From assembly GCF_000647975.1 (NCBI RefSeq), contig NZ_JFKE01000004.1, positions 472,953 to 536,952 of the forward strand: a stretch of 64,000 bases of DNA, written 5' to 3'. The position numbers were made by a program, and so were the translations under genes. Shown piece by piece: positions 27,818 through 37,219 of the stretch (position 1 is the stretch's first letter; each line of letters begins with the position of its first letter). Under the pieces are notes generated by a model, which saw only the letters and a list, made by a program, of their open reading frames with translations, did not search any database and had not been told where the DNA came from. Source of the stretch: Actibacterium mucosum KCTC 23349 (lineage in GTDB: Bacteria > Pseudomonadota > Alphaproteobacteria > Rhodobacterales > Rhodobacteraceae).

Positions 27818-28129
27818 CTAGGTTGTCCAGGCCTCGCCCCAGGATTTCAGCGCCAGCACGACCGGGCTCAGAGCGGCGCCTTTTTCCGTCAGGCGATAGG
27901 CCGCGCGGGGCGGATGGGTCGAATAGATCTCGCGCGTTAACACCCCCGCCTCTTCCAGCTTTTTCAGCCGCGCAGACAGGGTGTTGGGCGAGATGTTCAG
28001 GATATCCTGAAGGTCCGAGAACTTGCGCGGGCCTTCCACGAAGAACTCGCGCAGGATCAGGAACGCCCATTGGTCGCCAAGGATCCCCGTGGCGCGTTCG
28101 ATGCCGCAATTTGAACGATCAATCTCCAT
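27818..28129 (-). CDS. HxlR-family transcriptional regulator
   Basis: The protein has 103 residues. It shows the HxlR signature: cysteine near the N-terminus (Cys8 in SNCGIERATGILGDQW), then FSDLQDILNISPNTLSARLKKLEEAGVL as the recognition helix, and a wing with YRLTEKG. The conserved cysteine is used as a redox or electrophile sensor in relatives such as YodB and HypR. It is divergent from two tandem membrane-protein genes and very likely controls them. ATG 28129 is preferred; GTG 28132 is adjacent. Confidence 0.92.
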   Translation of the reverse strand: MEIDRSNCGIERATGILGDQWAFLILREFFVEGPRKFSDLQDILNISPNTLSARLKKLEEAGVLTREIYSTHPPRAAYRLTEKGAALSPVVLALKSWGEAWTT

Positions 28130-28181
28130 CACGAGCAAAGATATAGCACTTAATTTCCAAATGTGAATTGACTATCGTTTT

Positions 28182-28194
28182 CGTAGTTACTACG
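28182..28194. promoter_or_regulatory. Palindrome in the HxlR/membrane-protein promoter region
   Basis: CGTAGT and ACTACG are exact inverted repeats around a single T. An additional ACTA at 28170-28173 forms ACTA-N9-TAGT, similar in layout to HxlR-family sites. It is 53 bp from the regulator start and 30 bp from the GTG start of the divergent gene. Confidence 0.55.
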
Positions 28195-28223
28195 TGGACT
28201 GCATCAACGAATGGAGAAAAATC

Positions 28224-28967
28224 GTGTCGCCGTTATTCCTGGAATTCTACGTCATGGGTGTGGGGGTATTACTGGCCACCACCGTCGTGGCCTTCTTTGC
28301 CACCAATGCCCAAACGGCGGGGATAGATCCCCCCCGGATCCCCCGAATGCTGTTTGCTGCTGGTGCGCTGCTTGCCGTTTGGTTTGCCGGCATGACCATC
28401 CTTGTGCAGGTTGTCGACATGGGCGCAAGCGTTGTGCCCGGCGGGCCGCCGCGCCTTGGCCTTGTGTTCATTGGGGGCGGGCTGTTGCTGTTCTGGCTGG
28501 GTCTGACCTCAACTTTGCATCGCTTGGTGATCGACAAGATGGGTCAGAGCTATTTCATGGGCATTCAGACCTTTCGGGTGGCCGGTGGCATCTTCGTCAT
28601 TGGCATGTTCTATGGCCAAATCCCGGCTTTGTTCGCCATCCCAGCCGGGTTGGGTGACATCGCCGCGGGCCTGATGGGGTGGCGCGCCATGAAGGCGGTG
28701 AACAGGGGCGATGCCGACGCGCGGCGCAAGGTTGTGCAAGCGAACTGGGTGGGGCTGAGCGACTTTGCAATTGCTCTGGCGACGGGTCTGATGACCGCCG
28801 ACACGGTGTTTCAGGTGGTGGCCCATGACAGCCCCAACATCGTCGGCCAATACCCGTTGATCCTGATCCCGACCTTCCTTGTTCCGGTATTCCTGTCGGC
28901 GCATTTCTTCTCGATCCGCCTTTTGCGGCAAACCAACTCGAAATCTTCGGAGCCTTCCCATGCTTGA
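28224..28967 (+). CDS. Seven-helix membrane protein, paralogue 1 of a tandem pair
   Basis: GTG 28224 with GGAGAAA upstream gives 247 residues and about seven membrane helices. A conserved centre reads FAIPAGLGDIAAGLMGW, then DARRKVVQANWVGLSDFAIALATGLMT. It shares these blocks with the next gene, so the two arose by duplication. I recognise no named function. It is the first gene after the HxlR operator, and its stop lies inside the next gene (8-nt overlap), so both are made together, possibly as a heteromer. Confidence 0.85.
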   Translation: MSPLFLEFYVMGVGVLLATTVVAFFATNAQTAGIDPPRIPRMLFAAGALLAVWFAGMTILVQVVDMGASVVPGGPPRLGLVFIGGGLLLFWLGLTSTLHRLVIDKMGQSYFMGIQTFRVAGGIFVIGMFYGQIPALFAIPAGLGDIAAGLMGWRAMKAVNRGDADARRKVVQANWVGLSDFAIALATGLMTADTVFQVVAHDSPNIVGQYPLILIPTFLVPVFLSAHFFSIRLLRQTNSKSSEPSHA

Positions 28968-29724
28968 TGCCATTTTTGACGCTTACGTAGGTGCATTCGC
29001 GATTGGCTTACCTGCCTTTGCCGTGATCCTTCTGACACTGGGTGTAATACGGGCTAGGCTGAGCTTTCGGCCCGCCCTGACCCTGCTGCTGGGTGCGGCG
29101 GCGGGCATGGGGCTGTGGTATGCGGGGGCGGTGGCGGCAGGACAGGCCGGGTTGCTGATGCCGCCGCCCACCGTGGCCGATCCGCCCTATGTCCTGATGT
29201 TCCTGCTGGGCGGCGCAGCGGTTATGTGGGCGTGGATGTGGCTGCTGCCAGCTGGTCGGCAAGCCACGCAGGCGCTGCCGCTGCACGCCATTGCCGGGTA
29301 CCAGATCCCGCGTGTGATGGGTGTGCTGTTCCTGATCGGGTGGCTGGCGGGCGAGATTCCGTGGCAATTCGCCATTCCAGCCGGGATCGGCGACATCTGG
29401 GCAGGGATCGCGGGCTATCAGGCCTATACCGCGCTGAAAGCCGGAGCGCCGGATGCGCGCAGAAAGCTGGTGCGCGCCAATATCATTGGAATCACGGATT
29501 TCGTAGTGGCAGTGGTGACCGGCCTGATCACGTCCGAAGGTTTCCTGCATTTGTTGGCCCATGACGCACCGAACACGATCAATATGTACCCGCTGGTCAT
29601 GTTCCCGGCCTTCTTTGTTCCGATTTTCCTGGCCTTCCATCTGCTGTCGATCAGCCGGTTGCGGCAGTTGCGTCACACGGGCGAGGAAACAGGTGGTCCA
29701 GACAACCTGCAGGCTTTGTCCTAA
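28960..29724 (+). CDS. Seven-helix membrane protein, paralogue 2 of a tandem pair
   Basis: ATG 28960 gives 254 residues with about seven membrane helices. It matches paralogue 1 in FAIPAGIGDIWAGIAGY, DARRKLVRANIIGITDFVVAVVTGLIT and HDAPNTINMYPLVMFPAFFVPIFLAFHLLS. The frame is open upstream to 28879 but that part overlaps paralogue 1. Function unknown. Co-regulation with paralogue 1 by the HxlR protein is inferred from the arrangement. Confidence 0.85.
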   Translation: MLDAIFDAYVGAFAIGLPAFAVILLTLGVIRARLSFRPALTLLLGAAAGMGLWYAGAVAAGQAGLLMPPPTVADPPYVLMFLLGGAAVMWAWMWLLPAGRQATQALPLHAIAGYQIPRVMGVLFLIGWLAGEIPWQFAIPAGIGDIWAGIAGYQAYTALKAGAPDARRKLVRANIIGITDFVVAVVTGLITSEGFLHLLAHDAPNTINMYPLVMFPAFFVPIFLAFHLLSISRLRQLRHTGEETGGPDNLQALS

Positions 29725-29775
29725 TTTGCAATCATGCATGATGGCGCTGAATTTACGAGCGTCGCGAGTGTCATC

Positions 29776-30303
29776 ATGCATATCATCCTTGGACTTATTG
29801 CCATCGCCGGGGCCGCCTATGTCTGGGCCGTGCGCATCCGCAACGCAGCCGACATAGCCGGAGAGCTGACCGATGTTGCCAGCGACGTTCTGTCTGCTGC
29901 CCGCCGGTTCGGGTTCCGGCGCGGCCGAAACCAGCACCCGGTTGACGCATTGGAAGACAGCACGGTGGCCATCGCCGGGGCTGGCATTGCCTTTCTCGAA
30001 CTGGGTGGATTGCCGTCCAAGGAACAGCATCAGGCACTGGTGATTGCGGTGCGAAAGCACCTGAATTTGCAGGCCGAGGACGCCGAGGAGGCGATTGTGC
30101 TGGGCCGCTGGCTGATGACGCAATCGGACGGTCCGGCACCGGGGTTCACCCGGCTGGTGCGCCGTCTGCGCAAGCTGGACGCCCTTGGCGGGTTTGAGCC
30201 TTTGCTGCAAGTGTTGGGAGACACGGGCAAAGCCTGTGCCCCCCTGTCCGAGGAACAGCGCGAAGCGATTGACGAGGTATCAACAGTCTTTGGCGTACGG
30301 TAA
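29776..30303 (+). CDS. Membrane-anchored protein with TerB-like helical domain
   Basis: ATG 29776 gives 175 residues; an ATG at 29734 lacks a ribosome site. A single N-terminal membrane helix (IILGLIAIAGAAYVWAV) is followed by a soluble helical region whose middle, SKEQHQALVIAVRKHLNLQAEDAEEAIVLGRWL, resembles TerB-type tellurite-resistance helices. The resemblance is by eye and moderate. It ends 2 nt from the convergent hemopexin/peptidase gene. Confidence 0.65.
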   Translation: MHIILGLIAIAGAAYVWAVRIRNAADIAGELTDVASDVLSAARRFGFRRGRNQHPVDALEDSTVAIAGAGIAFLELGGLPSKEQHQALVIAVRKHLNLQAEDAEEAIVLGRWLMTQSDGPAPGFTRLVRRLRKLDALGGFEPLLQVLGDTGKACAPLSEEQREAIDEVSTVFGVR

Positions 30304-30305
30304 GC

Positions 30306-31877
30306 CTACTTCGCCCAGATCGTGCCAAACATGTTCTTGCGGAACGTTTTCTCGTCGCAACGAATGCGAAAGATCTCGCCCCAGCTGAACAGATCAAAGG
30401 TGAATTGCCCGTCATTGGGGCGGGCCTTCTTGCCCGGATCACTGGCATTATCGCCCTCGTACACCACCCAGTGATTGCCGCGCACCTTGTCAGCAAGCGC
30501 GTCGAACAACGTGTCATCGTCGTTGGTCTTCCCGGATTTCTTGTCCAGGGCGTCCGCCAACAGGTCGGCATTCACTTCAAGAATGCCCAAGCCCTGCACA
30601 TGGCGGCCATCGGCAATCTTGTTGAGGCTGTTAAAGGCCGCATCCGCGCTTTCCAACGCCTTGTGCTCGCCCACCACGCGGCTGCGATCAAAGCCGACGG
30701 ACTGAAAACCCAAAATCTCGGCGCACCAGTTTTGCATGATGCCCTTGCGGGTGCCCGTCTGGTCGTCGCCGTCACCGGTCAGGTCCATCACACCAGCCGC
30801 GTCGCGCATCGCGCCCATCACCATCCAGTCGATCTCGGCAATGCGGCGGCGGCCGACCACCGCCAGTTCCGACGTGGCCCCCAGAAATGCATCGCTGGGG
30901 TTCACCTGATCGCCATGGGCGCGGAACTTGCCCTCGTTATACAGCTCGGTCACGATCTTGATGTAGACATCTGGCTGCGTTTTCACCAACCAATAGACAA
31001 TCGAAGCCGGACCGCAAAAGCCGATATTGGATTGGCTGATCAACAACGGTTCTTCCACGCGTGCAATCAACTGATCGGCGATCAGGCCGCGCGGGAATTG
31101 CGGAAAAGCCGTGGGGGTGGTTTGCGCGCGGAACCGGGCAATTGTTGCTTCGCGATCGGTGGTCAGGGCCGTGGTCAGATTGTCCCACTGGCTGTCACTG
31201 GACAGGGCGGCGCGGTGCGTATTTTGCGGGTTTTGCCGGTCATGGTCGTACACGACGGTTTCGGCCCGGAAATCGACCCGGCTGCTGCGCCATTTTTGCC
31301 GGTTATAGTGGATCAGGTACAAGTGGTTCCGTTTGGCATTGCTGCGCAGGGAATCTTCGCCCGCATAGCCTGCTGTCAGCTCTCGCGGATGGTCGTGGCG
31401 GCTGCTCAGGACACCGTCGAACCTCTCTGTAATCGGCAAAGAGCCGCCGCGCCGTTTGTCCGTGCGCCCGTCATGTTCACGCGCCAGATCGCGGCGAAAG
31501 GCAAATCGCAACGCATCGCGAAAATCGATAACGGCGTCAAAACCGTTATCCCAATGGTCAGCAAATGCGCCTTTGATGAACTTGGGATAGCCCTTGTCGA
31601 CATGGCCGTAAGACACAATCGCACCTTTGCTGTTGACCTGCGGATCCCATGTCACCCGCCAATACCGCCGCGCCTTGAAGAAATAGATCTTGCCCCGCCG
31701 CGTGCCCTGCCCCCGAAAGGCGGCATCCACATTGTCCGGCACTCCCGGCCAATGATCGCGGATCAATTGTGGATGGGTTTGCTGCAACCCGCCATTCAGC
31801 TCGTCAAAATCCCAAAACACATCGCCGCGAAAGCAATACAGCACGCCAGACGGCGCACGCACGGTGGCATCAAACAT
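30306..31877 (-). CDS. Hemopexin-repeat protein with C-terminal papain-like cysteine peptidase domain
   Basis: The protein has 523 residues and no signal peptide or membrane helix. Residues 1-~118 hold two hemopexin-type blades and the start of a third ([15 protein letters not shown] ... [18 protein letters not shown] ... FDAVIDF). Residues ~120-260 are unassigned and rich in basic and aspartate residues. From ~265 a papain-like fold is suggested by [10 protein letters not shown] (Cys288), NHWVVYEG (His469) and FDLFSWG (Asp495), in the right order and spacing for a Cys-His-Asp triad. The combination suggests a secreted or injected effector, but no secretion genes are adjacent. Substrate unknown. 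Confidence 0.75.
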   Translation of the reverse strand: MFDATVRAPSGVLYCFRGDVFWDFDELNGGLQQTHPQLIRDHWPGVPDNVDAAFRGQGTRRGKIYFFKARRYWRVTWDPQVNSKGAIVSYGHVDKGYPKFIKGAFADHWDNGFDAVIDFRDALRFAFRRDLAREHDGRTDKRRGGSLPITERFDGVLSSRHDHPRELTAGYAGEDSLRSNAKRNHLYLIHYNRQKWRSSRVDFRAETVVYDHDRQNPQNTHRAALSSDSQWDNLTTALTTDREATIARFRAQTTPTAFPQFPRGLIADQLIARVEEPLLISQSNIGFCGPASIVYWLVKTQPDVYIKIVTELYNEGKFRAHGDQVNPSDAFLGATSELAVVGRRRIAEIDWMVMGAMRDAAGVMDLTGDGDDQTGTRKGIMQNWCAEILGFQSVGFDRSRVVGEHKALESADAAFNSLNKIADGRHVQGLGILEVNADLLADALDKKSGKTNDDDTLFDALADKVRGNHWVVYEGDNASDPGKKARPNDGQFTFDLFSWGEIFRIRCDEKTFRKNMFGTIWAK

Positions 31878-32059
31878 CTTTGGTCCAATTCACTTTCAAA
31901 ATATCGGGTCACAACCCTGGGACGTATCAAACCTTGGATTTGGATGGGTTTTCCGGGGAAAATTGGGCGCGATGTCCCCCATTGCCGCGGAACGCCACTT
32001 GCCCCTGCCCGCGCCCTGTCCTAGAACCGCAAACGACCGTTTTAAGGACGCCAGACGCC

Positions 32060-33577
32060 ATGCTTGACCATCTCAGCTTCGAAACGCCGAAACCAAAAAC
32101 CATTGCCGGGGCCAAATACGATTGGGAACTGGTGATCGGGATGGAGGTGCATGCGCAGGTGGCCTCGAACGCGAAACTGTTTTCGGGTGCGTCGACCACT
32201 TTCGGGGCCGAGCCGAATTCGAACGTGGCCTTCGTGGACGCGGCGATGCCCGGCATGCTGCCGGTGATCAACGAATTTTGCGTGGCCCAGGCGGTGCGCA
32301 CCGGGCTGGGCATGAAGGCGGCGATCAACCTGAAATCGGCCTTTGACCGCAAGAACTATTTCTACCCCGACCTGCCGCAGGGCTATCAGATCAGCCAGCT
32401 TTATCACCCCATCGTGGGCGAGGGCGAGGTGATCGTGGATATGGGCCCCGGTGTGGCGCGCAAGGTGCGCATCGAACGCATTCACCTGGAACAGGACGCC
32501 GGCAAATCGATCCACGATATGGACCCGAACATGTCGTTTGTCGACCTGAACCGCACCGGCGTGGCCCTGATGGAGATTGTCAGCCGCCCCGACATTCGCG
32601 GCCCAGAAGAGGCCGCCGCTTACGTTGCCAAGATGCGCCAGCTGCTGCGCTATCTGGGCACCTGCGATGGCAATATGCAGAACGGCAATCTTCGGGCCGA
32701 CGTGAACGTGTCGGTCTGCCGTCCGGGCCAGTACGAGAAATACCAGGAAAGCCAGGATTTCAGCCATCTGGGCACGCGGTGCGAGATCAAGAACATGAAC
32801 TCCATGCGGTTCATTCAGCAGGCCATCGATTACGAGGCCCGCCGCCAGATCGCCATTCTGGAAGATGGCGGCGCAGTGGATCAGGAAACCCGCCTCTATG
32901 ACGCCGACAAGGGTGAAACGCGCAGCATGCGGTCCAAGGAAGAGGCGCATGATTACCGCTATTTCCCCTGCCCCGACCTGCTGCCGTTGGAGATCGAACA
33001 GGGCTGGGTTGACGATATCGAAGCCACCCTGCCCGAACTGCCGGATGCCAAAAAGGCGCGGTTCGTGAACGATTTCGGCCTGTCGGAATACGATGCCGGC
33101 GTTCTGACCGCCGAGGTTGAGAATGCCGATTATTTCGAAAAGGTCGCCGAGGGCAATGACGGCAAGCTGGCCGCGAACTGGGTGATTAACGAGCTCTTTG
33201 GCCGCCTGAAGAAGGACGACGACAAAGACATCACCGACAGCCCCGTCAGCCCCGAACAGCTGGGCGGCATCATCGCGCTGATCGCCAAGGGCGATATCAG
33301 CGGCAAGATCGCCAAGGACCTGTTCGAGATCGTCTATACCGAAGGCGGCGACCCGGCCCAGATCGTCGAGGCGCGCGGTATGAAGCAGGTCACCGACACC
33401 GGCGCGATCGAGGCCGCGGTGGACCAGGTGATCGCCGACAACCCCGCGCAGGTGGAAAAGGCCAAGCAGAACCCCAAACTGGCGGGCTGGTTCGTGGGCC
33501 AGGTGATGAAAGCCACCGGCGGCAAGGCCAACCCGAAGGCAGTCAACCAGATCGTTGCCGCAAAACTGGGCATTTGA
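32060..33577 (+). CDS. gatB: Aspartyl/glutamyl-tRNA(Asn/Gln) amidotransferase subunit B
   Basis: ATG 32060 gives 505 residues, the usual GatB length. The GatB_N catalytic domain begins [24 protein letters not shown] and includes [17 protein letters not shown] and [18 protein letters not shown]. The C-terminal ~150 residues are the YqeY-like tail domain ([14 protein letters not shown] ... [18 protein letters not shown]). It phosphorylates Glu-tRNA(Gln)/Asp-tRNA(Asn) for amidation by GatA. gatA and gatC are elsewhere, as is common in this group. The frame is open upstream to 31769 but overlaps the divergent gene. Confidence 0.96.
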   Translation: MLDHLSFETPKPKTIAGAKYDWELVIGMEVHAQVASNAKLFSGASTTFGAEPNSNVAFVDAAMPGMLPVINEFCVAQAVRTGLGMKAAINLKSAFDRKNYFYPDLPQGYQISQLYHPIVGEGEVIVDMGPGVARKVRIERIHLEQDAGKSIHDMDPNMSFVDLNRTGVALMEIVSRPDIRGPEEAAAYVAKMRQLLRYLGTCDGNMQNGNLRADVNVSVCRPGQYEKYQESQDFSHLGTRCEIKNMNSMRFIQQAIDYEARRQIAILEDGGAVDQETRLYDADKGETRSMRSKEEAHDYRYFPCPDLLPLEIEQGWVDDIEATLPELPDAKKARFVNDFGLSEYDAGVLTAEVENADYFEKVAEGNDGKLAANWVINELFGRLKKDDDKDITDSPVSPEQLGGIIALIAKGDISGKIAKDLFEIVYTEGGDPAQIVEARGMKQVTDTGAIEAAVDQVIADNPAQVEKAKQNPKLAGWFVGQVMKATGGKANPKAVNQIVAAKLGI

Positions 33578-33644
33578 TCGAGGATCACCGGTCGCGACGT
33601 TTTGCAGCGTTGCGGCGCCACCGGGCCGCATCTAAGCCTTTTGC

Positions 33645-34019
33645 ATGCGGGATAAGCACCACCAGATCGCGATGATTGCCAAGGGCCTGTTTCTGGCCCT
33701 TTTCGTGGTGGCGGTGTCGCTGGCAGGGGGCACGCACCGGATCAGCCTGACCCAGCAGGACCCCGAGATCGCAGCCTATGTCGCGGCCGGGGGATCGATC
33801 CACGATCTGTGCCTTGGGCTGGACAGCGACGAGGCCGCCATCGCGAGCGGCTGCCCGTTCTGCATTCTGGCCGCTGGCGCGGTTCTGCCCGCGATCACGC
33901 ACTCGGCGCCGCTGGCTGTTGCCCCCGCAACGCGGCTGCGCCGCCCCCTTGCGCGTCGAACGCAAAGCGGTGCACCGCGCCACATCCGGCCCCCGGTCCG
34001 CGCCCCTCCGCTGGCCTGA
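33645..34019 (+). CDS. DUF2946-like membrane protein
   Basis: The protein has 124 residues. An N-terminal helix (IAKGLFLALFVVAVSLAGG) is followed by a short loop and the CPFCILAAGAVLP motif typical of DUF2946 proteins, in which the CxxC lies at the start of a second helix. The tail is rich in arginine and proline. DUF2946 genes often lie with copper-trafficking genes (YcnI, PCuAC, CopC), and here the next gene is YcnI-type. A role in periplasmic copper handling is inferred. Confidence 0.72.
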   Translation: MRDKHHQIAMIAKGLFLALFVVAVSLAGGTHRISLTQQDPEIAAYVAAGGSIHDLCLGLDSDEAAIASGCPFCILAAGAVLPAITHSAPLAVAPATRLRRPLARRTQSGAPRHIRPPVRAPPLA

Positions 34020-34096
34020 TATCCTTTCTTTTCCAATCGCTTACACTTTACACCACCCGCCGCACCATTGGTGCGCGCGGTGCCAAGGATATCGCT

Positions 34097-34627
34097 ATGA
34101 AAACTCTGATCCAATCAACCCTGATCGCCCTCACCCTGGCCAGCCCGGCCCTGTCGCATGCCACGCTGGAGCAACAAGAAGTGGCCCCCAACACCACCTA
34201 TAAAGGCGTGATGCGCATCGGCCATGGCTGCGAGGGGCAGGCCACGCTGAAGGTCACAATCACCATCCCCGAAGGTGTGATCAACGCCAAGCCGATGCCC
34301 AAACCGGGCTGGGTGCTGGAAACGGTGCGCGGCGATTATGCCAGGACCTATGATTATCACGGGCCGCGCAGCGAAGGCGTGCAGCAGATCACCTGGAGCG
34401 GCGGCGTGCTGGACGATCAGCATTACGACGAGTTCATCTTCCGCGCCCGGATCACCGACGCGTTTGAACCCGGTTCAACGGTGTATTTCCCCACGGTGCA
34501 GGATTGCGCCGACGGCCAGCAGCCCTGGGTGCAAATCCCCGCGGCCGGTCAGGATCCGCACGATCTGAAGAAGCCGGCCCCGGGTCTGAAGATCATCGCC
34601 CCCGATCACGCCCATCACGGCCACTGA
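34097..34627 (+). CDS. YcnI-type copper-binding periplasmic protein (DUF1775)
   Basis: ATG 34097 gives 176 residues. The signal peptide ends ...SPALS, so the mature chain would begin with His (HATLEQQEV), as in B. subtilis YcnI where the N-terminal histidine, a glutamate and a tryptophan hold Cu(II). A conserved tryptophan in QPWVQIP and GHGCEGQAT fit the family. A histidine-rich end (DHAHHGH) could bind more metal. It lacks the C-terminal membrane anchor of the Bacillus protein. It follows the DUF2946 gene, forming a likely copper-handling pair. Confidence 0.87.
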   Translation: MKTLIQSTLIALTLASPALSHATLEQQEVAPNTTYKGVMRIGHGCEGQATLKVTITIPEGVINAKPMPKPGWVLETVRGDYARTYDYHGPRSEGVQQITWSGGVLDDQHYDEFIFRARITDAFEPGSTVYFPTVQDCADGQQPWVQIPAAGQDPHDLKKPAPGLKIIAPDHAHHGH

Positions 34628-34635
34628 CCCCCTCG

Positions 34636-34662
34636 CCCCCGGCTGGCGCAAAACGGCCGGGG
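34636..34662. terminator. GC-rich hairpin after the YcnI gene
   Basis: CCCCCGGC (34636-34643) pairs with GCCGGGGG (34655-34662), 8 nt after the stop. No U-run follows, so it may slow or protect the 3' end rather than terminate on its own. Confidence 0.45.
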
Positions 34663-34768
34663 GCCCCGTCGGCAGATGCGCAACAATTGCACCCTGTCCG
34701 CCACCCCCCTTTTACACCCCCGCCCCGAATCGGGTACAAGGTTGCGGTGATTTCGGGGGAAGCGGTTG

Positions 34769-35194
34769 ATGCCGACATTTGAATACAAGGTTGTTCCGGC
34801 GCCGGTGAAGGGCACCAAGGCCAAGGGCGCCAAAACAACCCAGGCGCGGTTTGCCGTGGCCTTGGGGGACCTTATGAACGATCTGGGTGCCGCCGGGTGG
34901 GAATACCTGCGGGCGGACACGCTGCCATGTGAGACCCGTCAGGGGCTGACCGGCAAAACAACGGTGTTCCAGAACATGTTGGTGTTCCGTCGCGTTGTCG
35001 AAGCCGGCGAGTTGCCCATGGCCCCGGCACCGGTCACCGAAGAGGTTGAGGTCGAGGACACGCCGGAGGAGATCGCGAGCGCCGCGGTTGCCTCGTTGAC
35101 GGTACAGGCCCCCGAGGGCGAAGCGCCCGCGGTATCCGCCATTCGCGATCCGCGTGAAACGGTACCCGCACAGCGCGATCTGGCCGCCGAGTAA
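34769..35194 (+). CDS. DUF4177-like protein
   Basis: ATG 34769, with GGGGGA at 34755-34760, gives 141 residues. The N-terminal ~75 residues fit the small DUF4177 fold (FEYKVVPAP ... LGDLMNDLGAAGWEYLRADTLP ... NMLVFRR). The rest is a disordered acidic and alanine-rich tail. Function unknown. Roseobacter genomes often place such a gene near the J-domain/cobS group; here it lies 174 bp upstream. Confidence 0.78.
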   Translation: MPTFEYKVVPAPVKGTKAKGAKTTQARFAVALGDLMNDLGAAGWEYLRADTLPCETRQGLTGKTTVFQNMLVFRRVVEAGELPMAPAPVTEEVEVEDTPEEIASAAVASLTVQAPEGEAPAVSAIRDPRETVPAQRDLAAE

Positions 35195-35368
35195 GCCCCA
35201 AAAAGCGCCGTCATAATGCCGCGTTTCGCGCGGTGTTTGGGCGTGTTCCGTTGTGGGGCAAATCCGGTTGGCAAAAATCTTCGCAACGAACATTTTTTGG
35301 CCGTTTCCCCCTTCAATCTGGCGCTGAAAAGTCTAAACTCTGTTGTCCGAGTCGAAAGGAGGTTGGCC

Positions 35369-36004
35369 ATGGCAAAAAGTGATCCGTTCGGGTTCGACAT
35401 GTCTGTTTCGGCCGACAAGAAGAAACGCACCCGCGGTCGGCGGGGCATGTCGGGGGCTTTTGAGACCTCGACCCGCAAATGCGAGTTTCCCGGGTGCGAC
35501 AAACCGGGGCAGTATCGCGCCCCAAGATCGCCGGACCATCTGGACGAGTTTTTGTGGTTCTGCAAAGACCACGTGCGTGAATACAACCTGAGATGGAATT
35601 TCTTCAACGGCTCGACCGAAGAAGAAGTGGAAGAGCAGATCGAAAAGGATCGCGTGTGGGAGCGTGAGACGAAGCCGATGGGCTCACGCGAGGAACAACG
35701 CGCATGGGCGCGTCTGGGTGTCGACGATCCGCATCAGGTGCTGGGTGACAATGCCACGCGCAATCCGGGCAAAGGAGGCAGCAAGTCCACGCGACGCCTG
35801 CCCCCGACCGAACGCAAGGCGCTGGAGATTCTCGAGGCGCAGGACAATTGGACCAAGGCGCAAATCCGCAAGCAGTACAAATCGCTGGTCAAGGATCTGC
35901 ACCCCGATATGAACGGCGGCAACCGCGCCGACGAAGACCGCCTGCAGGAGGTTGTCTGGGCCTGGGATCAGGTAAAAGACAGCCGCAGCTTCCCCGACGG
36001 CTGA
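35369..36004 (+). CDS. J-domain (DnaJ-like) protein
   Basis: ATG 35369 follows a perfect AGGAGG. The 211-residue protein has four cysteine/histidine positions near residues 37-65 (KCEFPGCDKPG ... WFCKDH), possibly a metal site. A J-domain lies at the C-terminus (residues ~155-208), with the HPD signature in KDLHPDMNGG. It would stimulate an Hsp70 for a specific client. Its constant position beside cobS suggests help in cobaltochelatase folding or assembly, which is inference. Confidence 0.88.
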   Translation: MAKSDPFGFDMSVSADKKKRTRGRRGMSGAFETSTRKCEFPGCDKPGQYRAPRSPDHLDEFLWFCKDHVREYNLRWNFFNGSTEEEVEEQIEKDRVWERETKPMGSREEQRAWARLGVDDPHQVLGDNATRNPGKGGSKSTRRLPPTERKALEILEAQDNWTKAQIRKQYKSLVKDLHPDMNGGNRADEDRLQEVVWAWDQVKDSRSFPDG

Positions 36005-36151
36005 GCCGACCAGCGCACCAATACAATTTTCCCGCGTTTCGCGCCCGTGCTCCCCTTGCGCCGCTGCGCAGAATGTTTCACTAACTGTGTCGGACAATCG
36101 CCCGAGGCGCGGCCCTGCCCCGCCCGGCCCGGCGGAAAGGCAAGTACGATC

Positions 36152-37123
36152 ATGGATGCGATAGACAAACCCACCGAAGAAATCTCGGTCCGCGAGACCT
36201 TTGGCATTGACAGCGACATGATCGTGAAGGGTTTTGCCGACCGGACAGACCGCGTGCCCGAGATCGACAGCACCTACAAGTTTGACCCCGACACGACGTT
36301 GGCCATCCTTGCCGGGTTCTCGCACAACCGTCGCGTGATGGTGCAGGGCTATCACGGTACGGGCAAATCGACCCATATCGAACAGGTCGCCGCACGGCTA
36401 AACTGGCCCACGGTGCGTGTGAACCTGGACAGCCATATCAGCCGGATCGACCTGATTGGCAAAGACGCGATCAAGCTGCGCGACGGCAAGCAGGTTACCG
36501 AGTTCCACGAAGGCATCCTGCCTTGGGCACTGCGCAACAACGTGGCGATCGTGTTCGACGAATACGATGCCGGCCGCGCCGATGTGATGTTCGTGATCCA
36601 GCGCGTGTTAGAGCATGACGGCAAGCTGACCCTGCTGGACCAGAACGAGATCATCACCCCCCACCCCTATTTCCGCCTGTTCGCCACGTCGAACACCGTG
36701 GGTCTTGGGGATACGACGGGCCTCTATCACGGCACACAGCAGATCAACCAGGCCCAGATGGACCGCTGGTCGCTGGTGGCCACGCTGAACTATCTGAGCC
36801 ATGACGCCGAGACGATGATCGTGCTGAGCAAAGCGCCGCAATACAACACCGAATCTGGGCGCAAAACCGTGGGCCAGATGGTGACCGTGGCCGACCTGAC
36901 GCGCACGGCTTTCATCAATGGTGACCTGTCGACGGTGATGAGCCCGCGCACGGTGATCAACTGGGCCCAGAACACCCAGATCTTCCGCGACGTAGGCTAT
37001 GCTTTCCGCCTGACCTTCTTGAACAAATGCGATGAACTCGAGCGGCAAACAGTGGCCGAGTTCTATCAGCGCTGTTTCGACGAAGAGCTGCCCGAAAGCG
37101 CGGCCAGCATGAGCCTGGGGTGA
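36152..37123 (+). CDS. cobS: Cobaltochelatase subunit CobS
   Basis: The protein has 323 residues, an AAA+ ATPase with Walker [10 protein letters not shown] (residues ~66-74), Walker [12 protein letters not shown] and sensor residues in [11 protein letters not shown]. With CobT it drives the aerobic insertion of cobalt into hydrogenobyrinate a,c-diamide by CobN, a step of coenzyme B12 synthesis. ATG 36152 gives the conserved N-terminus ([15 protein letters not shown]). cobT follows 1.8 kb downstream rather than next door. Confidence 0.96.
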   Translation: MDAIDKPTEEISVRETFGIDSDMIVKGFADRTDRVPEIDSTYKFDPDTTLAILAGFSHNRRVMVQGYHGTGKSTHIEQVAARLNWPTVRVNLDSHISRIDLIGKDAIKLRDGKQVTEFHEGILPWALRNNVAIVFDEYDAGRADVMFVIQRVLEHDGKLTLLDQNEIITPHPYFRLFATSNTVGLGDTTGLYHGTQQINQAQMDRWSLVATLNYLSHDAETMIVLSKAPQYNTESGRKTVGQMVTVADLTRTAFINGDLSTVMSPRTVINWAQNTQIFRDVGYAFRLTFLNKCDELERQTVAEFYQRCFDEELPESAASMSLG

Positions 37124-37126
37124 TCC

Positions 37127-37150
37127 ATCGGGCCCGCTGATGGGCCCGAT
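37127..37150 (+). terminator. Terminator-like hairpin after cobS
   Basis: ATCGGGCCC (37127-37135) and GGGCCCGAT (37142-37150) form a perfect 9-bp stem around GCTGAT, directly after the cobS stop. No U-run follows, so strength is uncertain. Confidence 0.55.
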
Positions 37151-37219
37151 CATACATTACAATTTGCAAGGCCCTGCCCGGTTTGCTTCGATGCTGTCGA
37201 TGTGGACGGAGGCTTTGGC

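Noticed and set aside
30405..32024. 539-codon frame on the plus strand opposite the hemopexin/peptidase gene
   Set aside because: The minus-strand frame shows clear hemopexin motifs and catalytic residues, so this is the shadow.
32042..33631. 529-codon frame on the minus strand opposite gatB
   Set aside because: Shadow of a well-conserved gene; composition is unlike a protein.
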